A stretch of 64,000 bases of DNA from Hortaea werneckii (Eukaryota; Ascomycota; Dothideomycetes; Mycosphaerellales; Teratosphaeriaceae), in contig JBAOKB010000105.1 of assembly GCA_037044905.1 (NCBI GenBank), positions 310,001-374,000 of the forward strand, given 5' to 3'. Positions 54,443-64,000 of the stretch are shown here, piece by piece. Numbering within the stretch: the first letter of the stretch is position 1; each line of letters opens with the position of its first letter. The notes under the pieces were generated by a model, which was not told the origin of the DNA, did not search any database, and saw only the letters and a program-made list of their open reading frames with translations. The translations under genes were made by a program, and so were the position numbers.

Positions 54443-55205
54443 GTCAAGATCCCGAGCGGCAGGACTGTCAAACCCGTTAGATGATTGAGCAGAACAGGTG
54501 GCAGAAGTGAGCTGTAGATAGTATTCACGCTTTTGGGCTTACAACCGGCACAGATCGTGATCTGGATCCACCGGTCTTCGAAGAGGAACGACCGCGCCGC
54601 AAGAAGCCCGGCAATCTCTCCTTAAATCTGCCATGAGACGTTGCACGATTGCTTGAACTCATAGTGCTGTGTGGCGAGTGATGCCGTGATCTTCAGGGGG
54701 CTTCTGAAGTCGGCGAAGGGCCTACCTTCAGTATATGATGTGGGTAAATTGATGGGGACTCAGCTTCGAAACAATAGAGCTGGCTACAGTACTCCTTCGA
54801 AAGCCGCCCCGTTTGCAAGACACGGCGCGTCCCGTCCTAATCTACCCCAGGAGAGTTCACCGCTCCGATGCAAGGTCGCACGCAGCAATCAGGTACCCAA
54901 TGCATTCGTCCTCAATACGTTTCAATTGGGCCAACTTTCCGTCGGGCGCATGATTGGTTCGGCAGGAATGCTGCATCCAAGAAGTAGGTGCCCTCAATCG
55001 CATGGATCTTGAATCCGCACCGTCATGGTCCGGAGAAAACATAACACTATTGTAGCGGATGTGTGTGAACAGGTGAGGAGATCATATTTTCGAAAAACAG
55101 GGCTGCGGATTTCTTAGCATCGATCACAGGCGATACGTGGGATCGTTGTGCGGGATTGCGAATCCATTATTTTACTGTAGGATGATAGAGCGTCTAGAGG
55201 GCACC
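54443..55205. other. intergenic, presumed 5' end of the STAND gene
   Basis: The STAND frame stays open to about 54530 without an ATG, so an unrecognised first exon may lie here. No other feature is supported. Confidence 0.4.
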
Positions 55206-55874
55206 CTACCACTCATCCCTATTAGCAGGCAGAACATCCCAGCCAAATCCGCGCATCACTTCCATGCGTTGAGCAGCCGGCCTACGGCTGTACACTCTTA
55301 CGATGAACCTCTGAATGGATGGGATTGATTTCACGTGCCGGTCAAGATGGGTCAAAGCTTCGCGCGTGAAATCCGGCATGCTCCGATCAGCTTCTGTTAG
55401 ATGGATGGCAGGCCTGCCAGCTAGATGAGCCTCAAGTATCTCCAGCTTCGGGCACTCCGCTCGGATTAGCTCGAGCATCTTTGCACCGTCTGGAGCCAGC
55501 TGGAAGCCTCCGGCGTTCCTCTCAATGGTGGGGAAAGTGATGCATAGATGGGACAGGGTCTTCGCGTGCCCCTTTCCAATGCGCCTCAAGAACCCTTGGA
55601 GAAGTTCTGATCCTTGTCCGTCCGCGTCTAGCAGTGTGAAGACATTCGTGCGGTATAGTATAGCTGCCGCCTCTTGATGCATCTGATGGGAAGTGTGTAG
55701 CAAGGCAAGCCATTGCGGTGGCCTGTCTGGTGCAAATGTCTCGACACGAGTGTCTCCATCTTGAAAGAGAAAGATCGGATGGGGAAGCTTCAACACCCCT
55801 TCGTAGATCTTCTTTCGGGCGTCGTTAGGCAAATCAAAGAAGCCAATTGTAGTATCGTGAGGTCGCCTTGGCAT
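55206..55874 (-). CDS. fungal F-box-like/2EXR-type protein of unknown function
   Basis: A 222-residue intronless protein with ATG at 55872-55874. The N-terminus has the common fungal pattern GFFDLPNDARKKIYEGVL, similar to the first helices of F-box or 2EXR domains. It is followed by WLALLHTSHQMHQEAAAILYRTNVFTL, a block typical of the large fungal family of short F-box-like proteins. The rest holds LSHLCITFPTIERNAGGFQL and a region of beta-alpha character. No partner-binding repeats are present. These proteins are abundant in Dothideomycetes and mostly unstudied. It is divergent from the AT-rich patch on its upstream side. Confidence 0.8.
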   Translation of the reverse strand: MPRRPHDTTIGFFDLPNDARKKIYEGVLKLPHPIFLFQDGDTRVETFAPDRPPQWLALLHTSHQMHQEAAAILYRTNVFTLLDADGQGSELLQGFLRRIGKGHAKTLSHLCITFPTIERNAGGFQLAPDGAKMLELIRAECPKLEILEAHLAGRPAIHLTEADRSMPDFTREALTHLDRHVKSIPSIQRFIVRVYSRRPAAQRMEVMRGFGWDVLPANRDEW

Positions 55875-56436
55875 TATCGGAGCTCACGGTGGTAGATGCG
55901 TGAAGGACGAGTTCTGACCTATACGCCTTCGAGGGCAGTGCAAAGTGGTGCGCTGTCTAAACATGCGAGAAAGCGGGCGGCGCATTGCGAGCGAGCCTGT
56001 TCCCTCCATGATTGGCTTATAAGAGAGCGGGCGGCAGTCGCAGCGCCAAGACGCATTTCCGTCTCGATCTTTTTGGTAGTGAAATCGATGGAGCCGGCTA
56101 CATTGAACAAAAGATATGGGCTGTTGAGATGGAACGAACGTACCTTGGTAGACTCTTTAAAGTTAGGCTAGTAGAAACGAAAACGACCTAGCAGCTAGCA
56201 CAGCTAGTAAGGCAATATCCCTCTACTAGGCTAACTTTAATAGGTTTACTAAGCACGTCTACTTACTAAGTACTATGTATGTACTGTAAGTATATTGAGG
56301 CTACTATAGTGTGTACTTGGTACAGTATTGTATCTACAGACTATTTCTACTCGCAGATAGAGAGACTGGGTAAATTCAGTGAATTATTACTTATAGAGAA
56401 GTACGCTTGCGTCTAGTAAGCCTTCCCAGCTTCCTT
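55875..56436. other. AT-rich, RIP-like patch
   Basis: From about 56155 to 56400 the base composition changes sharply: rich in TA, CTA and TAG, without coding frames, unlike neighbouring DNA. It carries an 18-bp inverted repeat (56157-56240). It may be a transposon relic mutated by RIP. The first 280 bases are ordinary promoter-like DNA. Confidence 0.5.
56157..56240. repeat. 18-bp inverted repeat with 48-base loop
   Basis: Left arm TTAAAGTTAGGCTAGTAG (56157-56174) and right arm CTACTAGGCTAACTTTAA (56223-56240) are reverse complements except one base. Within the loop the word AGCTAG recurs. It could be terminal inverted repeats of a tiny MITE relic or a hairpin. Confidence 0.75.
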
Positions 56437-57417
56437 TTACGAGTACTGCTTCGTCTCAGCCTCGCACCACTCCCACAACTTCTTTGCGCCCCCTTGATTA
56501 GCAGCCACATCATCCCTCAACACAACGAACCTTCCCCACGGACCAATATACTTGCCCTTGTTCTCCTCCCTGCCGGCTTCCTCGCTGCAAGCCGCGAACA
56601 GCTCCGTGTACCCGCCGTAGATGACCGGATGCACCATGGCTTTCGTGAAGAAGGCCTCGAGGAACGTCTGGTGCCGCTGTAGCTCGCTCTGCAGGTTGCC
56701 TGGATTCCAGGCGTTGGAGATGATGCCGGCTTTGTCGCCGTAGCGGGCCTGGTACTCACGGGCGAGCAGCGCGTTGGCGGCCTTGGTCTGGGCGTAGTCG
56801 GACATGCGATCGTTGTGAATTTTGACTTTGCCGGTCTGCTCGTCGAAGATGACGCCGCCGGGACGCGGGGAGAAGAGCGTGGCGAGTGAAGCGGCCCAGG
56901 TCACGCGGACTGAGCCTGGCGGGCTGGAGGAGGCGGTCTTCTGGAGGATCGGAGTCAGGTACTTGGTGAAGAGGAAAGGTCCGAGGATGTTGGTGCCGTG
57001 CTGCAACTCGTGGCCTTGTTCGGTCTTGGAGCCAACGGGTGGCGTCATCACGCCCGCATTGTTGGTCAGGACATCGAGGCGCTGTTCCCGTTTCATGAAG
57101 CTTTCTGCGGAGGCCTTAATGCTGGGAAGGTCGGCGAGGTCCAGCTTGAGGAATTCGAGCTTGCCATCTGAGGAAGGGAAAGCCTTCTTGATCTCTTCGA
57201 TCGCTGCCTCGCCTTTGTCTTGCGAACGGCCAGCGACGTAGACGGTCGCGTTCTTTTGATAGAGCAGCTTAGAGAGCTCTTTGCCACATCCGGCGTAGCC
57301 GCCAGTGACGATGTGCACACGGCCAGATTGGTTAGGCAGGTTCTTCTCTGTCAAGGCGGGAGCGGGGATCAAGAAGCACTGGTAGAAAGCATCTGAGGCT
57401 GTCTGGAGGATGCCCAT
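56437..57417 (-). CDS. short-chain dehydrogenase/reductase (retinol-dehydrogenase-like)
   Basis: NAD(P)-dependent oxidoreductase of 326 residues, intronless. ATG at 57415-57417 (MGILQTASDAF); the frame extends upstream only through a GTG. Motifs: HIVTGGYAGCGKEL (cofactor loop TGGYAGCG), AGRSQDKGEAA favouring NADP, LKLDLADLPS, LTNNAGVM, and catalytic YAQTKAAN. This group resembles fungal retinol-dehydrogenase-like SDRs, often of unknown substrate. The tail GGAKKLWEWCEAETKQYS recurs in a decayed fragment at 51061-51135. The N-terminal hydrophobic segment (QCFLIPAPAL) is short, so it is probably soluble or peripheral. Confidence 0.88.
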   Translation of the reverse strand: MGILQTASDAFYQCFLIPAPALTEKNLPNQSGRVHIVTGGYAGCGKELSKLLYQKNATVYVAGRSQDKGEAAIEEIKKAFPSSDGKLEFLKLDLADLPSIKASAESFMKREQRLDVLTNNAGVMTPPVGSKTEQGHELQHGTNILGPFLFTKYLTPILQKTASSSPPGSVRVTWAASLATLFSPRPGGVIFDEQTGKVKIHNDRMSDYAQTKAANALLAREYQARYGDKAGIISNAWNPGNLQSELQRHQTFLEAFFTKAMVHPVIYGGYTELFAACSEEAGREENKGKYIGPWGRFVVLRDDVAANQGGAKKLWEWCEAETKQYS

Positions 57418-58309
57418 CTTGGTTATAGAGGCGTTTGCTCTCACAGATAAAATGGGTCAAAGTCGGTGATGTTTGGTCTCAATGGATGGGAAGCTGATCA
57501 GATGGTTGAGGCAATAAGCTGAGCCGGGTAGGTGCGGCCGCAGTGAAACTATTTGACAAAGTGGAAGTGGATGGGCTGACAGATGAAAGGTGTAAGCAAT
57601 AGCGACACTTACAATGGAGGGTGTGGGAAGTCTACCAATTATGCCGCAAAACTCGTCATCGAGCCAGAACTCTGTACGAGCTACGGAAATACTAAACAGG
57701 CACCTCATCCAGCGAGCCAGCCCATAAGCCAGTCGCGTCTCTCACAACGCGAGTGATGTAATGAGCTTTATGCCCCCGCATAACTGTCTTGGCAAGCATA
57801 ACGCTGCCTCTGGAGCATTAAAGCAAATCAAAGACGATGCAGAATCGTTGTGATATGGCATTTCCACATGCCGCACGATGGTGCAAAGCTAGAGCAAGAC
57901 TCGTGAGACTCGATTCCGTATCTATCTGAAGCATCTCAATGCTCGTGTATCATCCCATGGTTCGGCAGCAGCCGCCACCTCGGGGCACCAGCCCGCTGAA
58001 GTCAGTGCACTCACGACGCGCTTTGGCGTGTTGAAGTGCATTTCATTCCTCATTTCTGAACCACCAGGCCTCCTCGACGTGACCGCCCACTCCCCCCCTC
58101 CTTCACCTTCCTTTGGGCATTGTACAATACATGGGCGTGCTTTCTATCTGATTGTTCCGTTTCAAAGACTTACTCGAACATCGAACACGCGAACGCGTTG
58201 CAGTGGGGCCTCAACTAGCTTCTTCAAGCTGCAGCAGACCGTGTCAAGGAAGCAGGAAGACTCTGCACGCACGCGAGGAGACATCGTCTTCGCGTCCAGA
58301 GTGCAGGAG
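57418..58309. other. divergent promoter region
   Basis: The SDR and Tos4-like gene point apart. The plus frame is open from about 58028 to the Tos4 ATG at 58310 but only from GTG, so it is treated as leader. No other feature is supported. Confidence 0.5.
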
Positions 58310-59994
58310 ATGGCATCAAACACGGCAGACATGACGCCTGCCCTGTCGTCACCGCAGAAAGGCACTACTAACACCAACGAACCGCGTCGCCAGCCTTCCC
58401 TGCTGCCAGCATTCGAGCCCCTCTCATCCTCACCTGGTGGCCTACCCCGAGCCACCAAGAGGAAGTTCGATGACATTGTCGACGAGAGGAAGTACTATCC
58501 CACCCCAGTCCCCACCTCATCGACCGGCATCCTTCCATCCTCGCCGCCGGGCTCGCATGCGCGTCGGACGCGTCCTGGCTTACAGCGTGCCATCAGCACC
58601 CTCTCGGAGCGTGCCCCATTAGGCGATGTACCGACTCTTGACCTTCCATTCAGCGGCGAGCCGGTCTTGATGGGCCGCAGTAGCAACAGCTCCGATTATC
58701 AACTCTCCGCCAACCGGCACATCTCACGCGTACACGTCCGCGCGTCCTTCCATGCCGCTGATGTCGACAACGCTACTAGCAGAGTCGAGGTGGAATGCCT
58801 GGGTTGGAACGGGGCAAAAGTCCATTGTAAAGGAGAGATTGTGGAATTGCAGAAGGGCGAAGTGTTCGTGTCAGACAAGCCAATGGCTCAGATCATGGTC
58901 GACGTCCAAGATACTCGTGTCATGCTGGTTTGGCCAAGGGAACAAGACAGAGAGGTCGCGGCCGTGCTTGAAGAGCCGTCAAGGGAGGGCTCGCGGTCAC
59001 CATGGGCTGGTGCTGAGGAATCACCAAGCAAAGTGATGAGACGGAGCGCGTCTAGAGGACAAGAGGCCTTCGCGTCGAGTCCGCCGCCTATGCTACCTCC
59101 TCGTCCAAGGTCGCCGGTCAGTCCAACACTCGGCAGCGCTGGTGTCGAGAATTCCATGCTGCTGACCACGTTTCACGGAGACCAACCGAACGATGGGTCC
59201 GTGCAGGTGTATGAAGATCATGCTTCAGATGAAGACGCGCCACACGATGGCACGCCTACGCCCGAGATCCCTGCTGCGGCATCGCCAAAGGAGAACGTTG
59301 CGGCTGCTCACGAGAAGCTTAACCAGTCCCAGAGCTCCGAGCAGGAAGAGTTTTCCGAGCATGACGAGGAGAACGACCCAGTCGTGCACTCTTTCGGTCC
59401 ATTCGGCGAAAACATCCTCTCTCGCTTCGAGTCCTTCCAGCCCAAATCACCAGAGCGTGTCCGCAAGCCTCTCCAGGTGTCTTCCAACTCCCCTGCCAAA
59501 CGCACTTCGGAGTCTTCACCTGCCCCGCCTGCCGCACCTGTGGAGAATGCGAGCCCGATCAAGAACCACGTCATCAACCAACTGGCCTTCTCTCGTATCC
59601 ACTCCTTACCGCTATCCATCATCCACTCTAATCTTCCGGTCGAGCTTCGCGGTGCTGCCAAGCACACCTCGCCCACTCATTCACCTTTGAGCCCCAACAC
59701 TCTCAAGTCGATTATGGATGCCATCCCATGCGTTGGCGAGATCAGTCGCGAGGGGAAGGATGCTGCTGGCAAGTTACTGGAGAGTGAGTTCTACTACGTG
59801 CCAGAGATGGATGAGGATGAGATGAGGCGGGAGACGGTGATGCAGAGCCTGGGGAAGACCAGCATCAGGGCGGCAAGGAAATGCCACAAGGTTCGTTATC
59901 CCTCTTACCTCTTGCTTGCCATGCGTATTGTTTCCCAACATGCTGACAACCGCTCGTGCTATAGCAATATTACTGGAAGAAGCCGCGCAACTGA
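58310..59994 (+). CDS. Tos4/Plm2-like FHA-domain protein
   Basis: Predicted nuclear FHA protein acting in G1/S transcription and the replication-stress response, as Tos4 does in yeast. 536 residues. Exon 1 is 58310-59890, intron 59891-59964 (GTTCGT donor, TATAG acceptor), exon 2 59965-59994, which encodes only QYYWKKPRN. The FHA domain at about 116-205 shows MGRSSNSSDYQLSANRHISR and VHVRASF, with the conserved Gly-Arg, Ser and Asn-Arg-His that bind phosphothreonine. A basic TKRKFDD motif precedes it. After an acidic Ser/Pro-rich linker, a C-terminal conserved block reads LKSIMDAIPCVGEISREGKD, then ESEFYYVPEMDEDEMRR and the spliced CHKQYYWKKPRN. This tail is typical of Tos4-like proteins. Confidence 0.85.
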
Positions 59995-60962
59995 GCGGGC
60001 TGAATGTCTTATGCGCGCCTTGCTTGAGTTGTTGAAGCCTTCGAGCGCCTTCCTCGCATAGCGCCGCAGTTTGTTGAATACTACGCTGCCTACGGTTCGG
60101 GCGACGTTCTTCAAGATTCCGACGAAAAAACGTGTTTCATCTCTGTGCGTTTCGGTGTTACTGGATATCTGTCTTTCGGGGATGACGATGATGGATGGCG
60201 GATGGCTACGCAGTGTTCGGTCGCAGTCGCGTCGCATTCATTTATGCGGTGAGCGGACATTGCTGGCAGAGCGTGTGGTCTCAGTCCTGCGTCGGTGGAA
60301 CGGGTTTGTGTATTTGTTTCTTTCGGCGCGATTTGAGCGATAATATGTCGAAGCGGAGTGAACTTGTGTTGTTAAAGGAGGGGATGTGGTCTTAGAGATG
60401 AATTGAAGAAAGTTACATCTACCTGATCCTTTGCAACTCTCGAAGGCCGCCACCTTGCGACCTATCACATGAATGACGTTGCACATGTACCCCACTCTCG
60501 GATGACTGCCGAAGCTCCAGCGGACGCAGCGGCCGCTAGCGCCTTAACCGGCCTCTGGCACAGATGGACTTCCAATTCCGATGTCGTTTCAAGGTCTTTC
60601 TGCGAGCATTCTACTTTACTCGCGCCATTGTAGGGGTCTTCCGGGTAGAAGAGGATAGGAATATTTCGAGTGTATGCTTACAGCCTTACTATCTGTTCTC
60701 TTCTAATTTGCGCGTGCTATTGAACCGGTCGCTGCGGAACGAAAAGGCTTGGGTGCAGCGAAGGGCTCATGGCTAAGCTTGATTGAAGCGTTCAATCAAC
60801 AATTACTTAAGACTTGCATAGCCGCCGAAAGATGCCCATGAATTCCACGTGAACCCCAGATGATGATGTCTTGGATGTTGTAAACATCGCCTGCGCACTT
60901 CCACACCGTAGCATTAAGCTGTCTTTTTTGTGCGACGACTGGAATACATTTCCGTGGCGACA
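59995..60962. other. intergenic
   Basis: Nearly 970 bases between two plus-strand genes. No domain-bearing frame, RNA or repeat seen. It holds the PPT1-like promoter. Confidence 0.5.
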
Positions 60963-62000
60963 ATGCGTCTCCTCGCTTTACCCTCAGTGCTCGCTTCACT
61001 GGCTCTAAGTTCTGCCCTTCCCACCATCGACCGTCTGGCTTCCGAGGCAGGCAAACCGCTTCCGCTGCTCATCTGGCATGGATTAGGCGACACATATGAT
61101 GCTGACGGGCTCCGAGAAACGGGCAAGCTGGTCGAACAACTCCACCCGGGGACATACATCTACTACGTCCGCGTCGCTGAATCCAGCACCGACGACCGCA
61201 CCGGGACATTCTTCGGGAACATAACGACCCAGATCGCCCAAGTATGCGAGGACATCCACTTGGACTCCAACCTCGCTGGCAACGACGGCGGAATCAGAGC
61301 CGACGCTCTAGGATTCAGCCAAGGCGGACAGTTCCTGCGTGGTCTGCTGGAGAGGTGCGACGGGCTTAGCTTCCGAAGCCTCGTCACGTTTGGGAGCCAG
61401 CACAACGGGATCCAGCAGTTCCCCGCCTGCTCCGATTACGATTTCCTATGTAAAGGCGCGACGAATCTGATCAAGGCCAACGCCTGGACGGACTATGTCC
61501 AGAACCGTGTCGTGCCTGCCCAGTACTATCGTACGCTGAACGAGAGTACGGGTCTACCGTCACAGGATTATCTGCAGCACTCGAATTTCCTCGCTGATGT
61601 GAATAATGAGCGTTCTGGGAGGAGTCAGGTGTATGCTGACCAGGTGGCGAGTATGGAGAATTTTGTCATGTATGTGTTCGAGGAGGACGTGACGGTGATT
61701 CCGAAGGAGAGCGGGTGGTTTGCCGAAGTGAATGGGACTACGGGTGAGGTTACGCCTCTTCGGGAAAGGCAGATGTATAAGCAGGATTGGCTAGGTCTCA
61801 AAACGCTGGATGAGAAGGGTGGGCTGCAGTTCAAGAAGCATCCTAATGGGCATATGCAGCTGGAGGATAAGATTTTAGTGGACGCTTTCCAGACATACTT
61901 TGGTCCTGAGAGCAAGAGTAACTCTGGGTTGGTGGCGCAGACTGCAGACGCTTATCAGCGGGTTCAGGACGCTGTGCGAGAAGTTAAGGAGTACTTGTAA
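60963..62000 (+). CDS. palmitoyl-protein thioesterase (PPT1-like)
   Basis: Lysosomal/vacuolar thioesterase that removes palmitate from cysteines of proteins. 345 residues, intronless. ATG at 60963 gives a signal peptide (MRLLALPSVLASLALSSALP); an upstream GTG is not used. Motifs: LLIWHGLGDTYD, nucleophile in LGFSQGGQFLRG (S119), FGSQHNGIQQFP, YRTLNESTGLPSQDYLQHSN, and the catalytic Asp and His regions EEDVTVIPKESGWF and HPNGHMQLED. NIT, NES and NGT sequons fit passage through the secretory pathway. The order and spacing match PPT1 closely. The C-terminal 30 residues are longer than in animal enzymes. Confidence 0.92.
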   Translation: MRLLALPSVLASLALSSALPTIDRLASEAGKPLPLLIWHGLGDTYDADGLRETGKLVEQLHPGTYIYYVRVAESSTDDRTGTFFGNITTQIAQVCEDIHLDSNLAGNDGGIRADALGFSQGGQFLRGLLERCDGLSFRSLVTFGSQHNGIQQFPACSDYDFLCKGATNLIKANAWTDYVQNRVVPAQYYRTLNESTGLPSQDYLQHSNFLADVNNERSGRSQVYADQVASMENFVMYVFEEDVTVIPKESGWFAEVNGTTGEVTPLRERQMYKQDWLGLKTLDEKGGLQFKKHPNGHMQLEDKILVDAFQTYFGPESKSNSGLVAQTADAYQRVQDAVREVKEYL

Positions 62001-62635
62001 AGTACTCACGCAGAACACTTGTTTAAATGTAGTGTTGTATGACAAGGACGTGTATCAGAAAGAATGCAGTGTCTCGCCTGAGCACTTTTTTTTGTTCTTC
62101 TGTAGACGTGTAAGTTGGCCGCTCTCAGCCTGACTTGAACTTGCCATCCAGTTAATGGCATCCACATTTTTGCCTGCTTAACAACTGATGCAACTGGCCT
62201 CGAAATCAACGATTGGGAAACAGCCAAAAACCAATGTCCGTGAGGTGGAGAAGCATGGAACGGGCGATGTCTACGGCAAACGAGGGACACAGCTAACAAA
62301 AATCTGACAGCTGCGGGCGCCATGCTGATAGCGTGTGGCCTCTCCAGATCAAGAGGAAAATCTTAGGCATGTCTTGCCACCATGTTCCAGCGCCAGCTGT
62401 ACAAATCCGAAGGTCACATTATGAAGTCTCAGTGCGCTTGCGGACGCGCGAAAGGAGAAGGAACAGATCTGAGTTTGACATGATCGCATTCCACACTACC
62501 CAGCTACTATCAAACTAGCAGCGGCCTTAGTATTCGAATTGGTCCTTCTCCACTGCATCTTGCATGAAACGCAACCACGCTCCAAACTCCAACCAGCGCA
62601 TATGATGATCCGCCACCCTGCGACAGGCGAATAAT
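62001..62635. other. intergenic between convergent genes
   Basis: Holds the 3' ends of the PPT1-like and ubiquitin-L40 genes. No other feature is supported. Confidence 0.5.
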
Positions 62636-63241
<606 letters not shown>

Positions 63242-63790
63242 CTTGGCGGTATTGGGATCCTGTCAAGTGTCGATGTCGCCGGCGTCAAAATCGCAAGACT
63301 CACGGGCGATGATTATCGAAGCGCACTAGGATTCTTGGCATATGCCTGAGGTTTCAATATTGAATTGCGTAGTTCCCGAGGTCGAAAGCGGGCAGGAGCG
63401 CTAGCGCGGATGCATCGCGCGACTGCAACGCAACTTGACCTTGAACATACTCACCAGCACAAAGGATTGTCCAGCTACGTATTCAAAGAATCGCCCCTGA
63501 CAGTATCTCTTGGTCCTCTCTTTGCAGTAGGCAAAGACATCGGAGCGTCCATCGACATTGGCTGTGGTACTGCGCGGCCAAGCCGTTTGAGGACTGACCC
63601 CGCATGCTTCCAGTGTCATCTGCCCGGCATCTTACTTCTTTCATGTCATTAACAACAAATGTTTCACTCACAGATCACGTTGATGTCACTTGGAGAGGCA
63701 TGAGAATATCAGCGAATCCGCACGAGTCTAACATCATGTAGAATGGAAACGGCACATGACCACCGAATCTCGAGGCAGCTCTTGCCATGT
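63242..63790. other. intergenic, ubiquitin-L40 leader and promoter
   Basis: Upstream of the split-ATG exon. The 5' UTR part of exon 1 starts somewhere here. A 95-codon plus frame at 63365-63652 has no domain. Confidence 0.45.
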
Positions 63791-64000
63791 TCAGACAAGG
63801 CCTAACTCCCTCATGATAATGTCGGCACCCTTTTCCCCGACCACAAAGGCAGTATTGGCTGTGTTGGCGCCCACATTTCCTGGTGGGATGCTCAAGTCGA
63901 CCACCTTCAACTTTTGGACTCCATACACGTTCAACTTCGAATCCACTACGCCGCCTTGTTCTCGTGGAGCCATCTTACAAGTGCCGAGACTGTGCCACGT
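63791..64000 (-). CDS. GMC oxidoreductase, C-terminal end (partial)
   Basis: Flavoprotein oxidase/dehydrogenase of the glucose-methanol-choline family, cut by the window end; only the last 69 codons are visible. The conserved C-terminal domain is clear: TWHSLGTCKMAPREQGGVVD with the active-site His, then LNVYGVQKLKVVDLSIPPG, then NTANTAFVVGEKGADIIM with the usual second catalytic Asn/His region (Asn here). Stop at 63791. Which substrate (aryl alcohol, choline or other) cannot be told from this part. Confidence 0.88.
   Translation of the reverse strand, partial: TWHSLGTCKMAPREQGGVVDSKLNVYGVQKLKVVDLSIPPGNVGANTANTAFVVGEKGADIIMRELGLV

Noticed and set aside
58028..58309. N-terminal extension of the Tos4-like protein
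   Set aside because: The extension is open but begins only at a GTG and reads like untranslated leader; the ATG at 58310 gives a typical start.

Overview
The window reads as nuclear DNA of a filamentous ascomycete (Pezizomycotina, probably a Dothideomycete). Introns are short (38-87 nt) with GTRNGT-like donors and CTAAC/CTGAC-like branch sites. Genes lie densely on both strands with gaps of 0.1-1.7 kb. The gene set is typical of these fungi: an ApsB-type spindle-pole-body coiled-coil protein, MED14, an SPX-RING protein, a Tos4-like FHA protein, a DUF1275 membrane protein, secreted GH3 beta-glucosidase and tyrosinase, a STAND/NACHT protein and a ubiquitin-L40 fusion. The order assignment is inference; no rRNA or mitochondrial marker is present.

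Layout: 0-13 kb holds the ApsB-like gene (runs off the left edge), an F-box-like gene, a PhyH dioxygenase, an unknown conserved protein, an APH-like kinase and an SPX-RING protein. 14.7-22 kb holds the secreted GH3 enzyme and MED14. 22.7-34.5 kb holds an amidoligase-fold protein, a 12-exon TPP-dependent decarboxylase, DUF1275, an alpha/beta hydrolase, a VOC protein, and the divergent RMI1 and VPS51 genes. 34.5-42.7 kb is poor in genes and rich in repeats: it has a tRNA-Ser with an intron, a long C tract, a minisatellite of about 31 nt, a 99-nt tandem repeat, a long frame with three in-frame stops, and a pyrimidine-rich repeat. 42.7-49.8 kb holds a CLD1/ABHD5-like hydrolase, a mitochondrial-type SDR convergent with a mitochondrial K+/H+ exchange-related gene, and tyrosinase. 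51-58 kb holds a STAND gene, a small F-box-like gene, an AT-rich patch with an inverted repeat, and an SDR. 58-64 kb holds Tos4-like, PPT1-like, ubiquitin-L40, and the C-terminal end of a GMC oxidoreductase that runs off the right edge.

Most genes are unrelated housekeeping or accessory functions with no operon-like logic. The strongest novel observations are about gene structure. The DUF1275 gene needs a 5-nt microexon to restore its conserved MQTGNTV motif. The ubiquitin-L40 gene needs a 7-nt microexon and an ATG split by an intron. The decarboxylase gene contains a GC-AG intron and a 38-nt intron. In each case the spliced length is an exact multiple of three. A second theme is frame damage: single-base frame breaks in the ApsB-like, F-box-like, GH3 and STAND genes, several beside short homopolymers (sequencing indels or real lesions), and RIP-compatible nonsense codons in the repeat-rich region.
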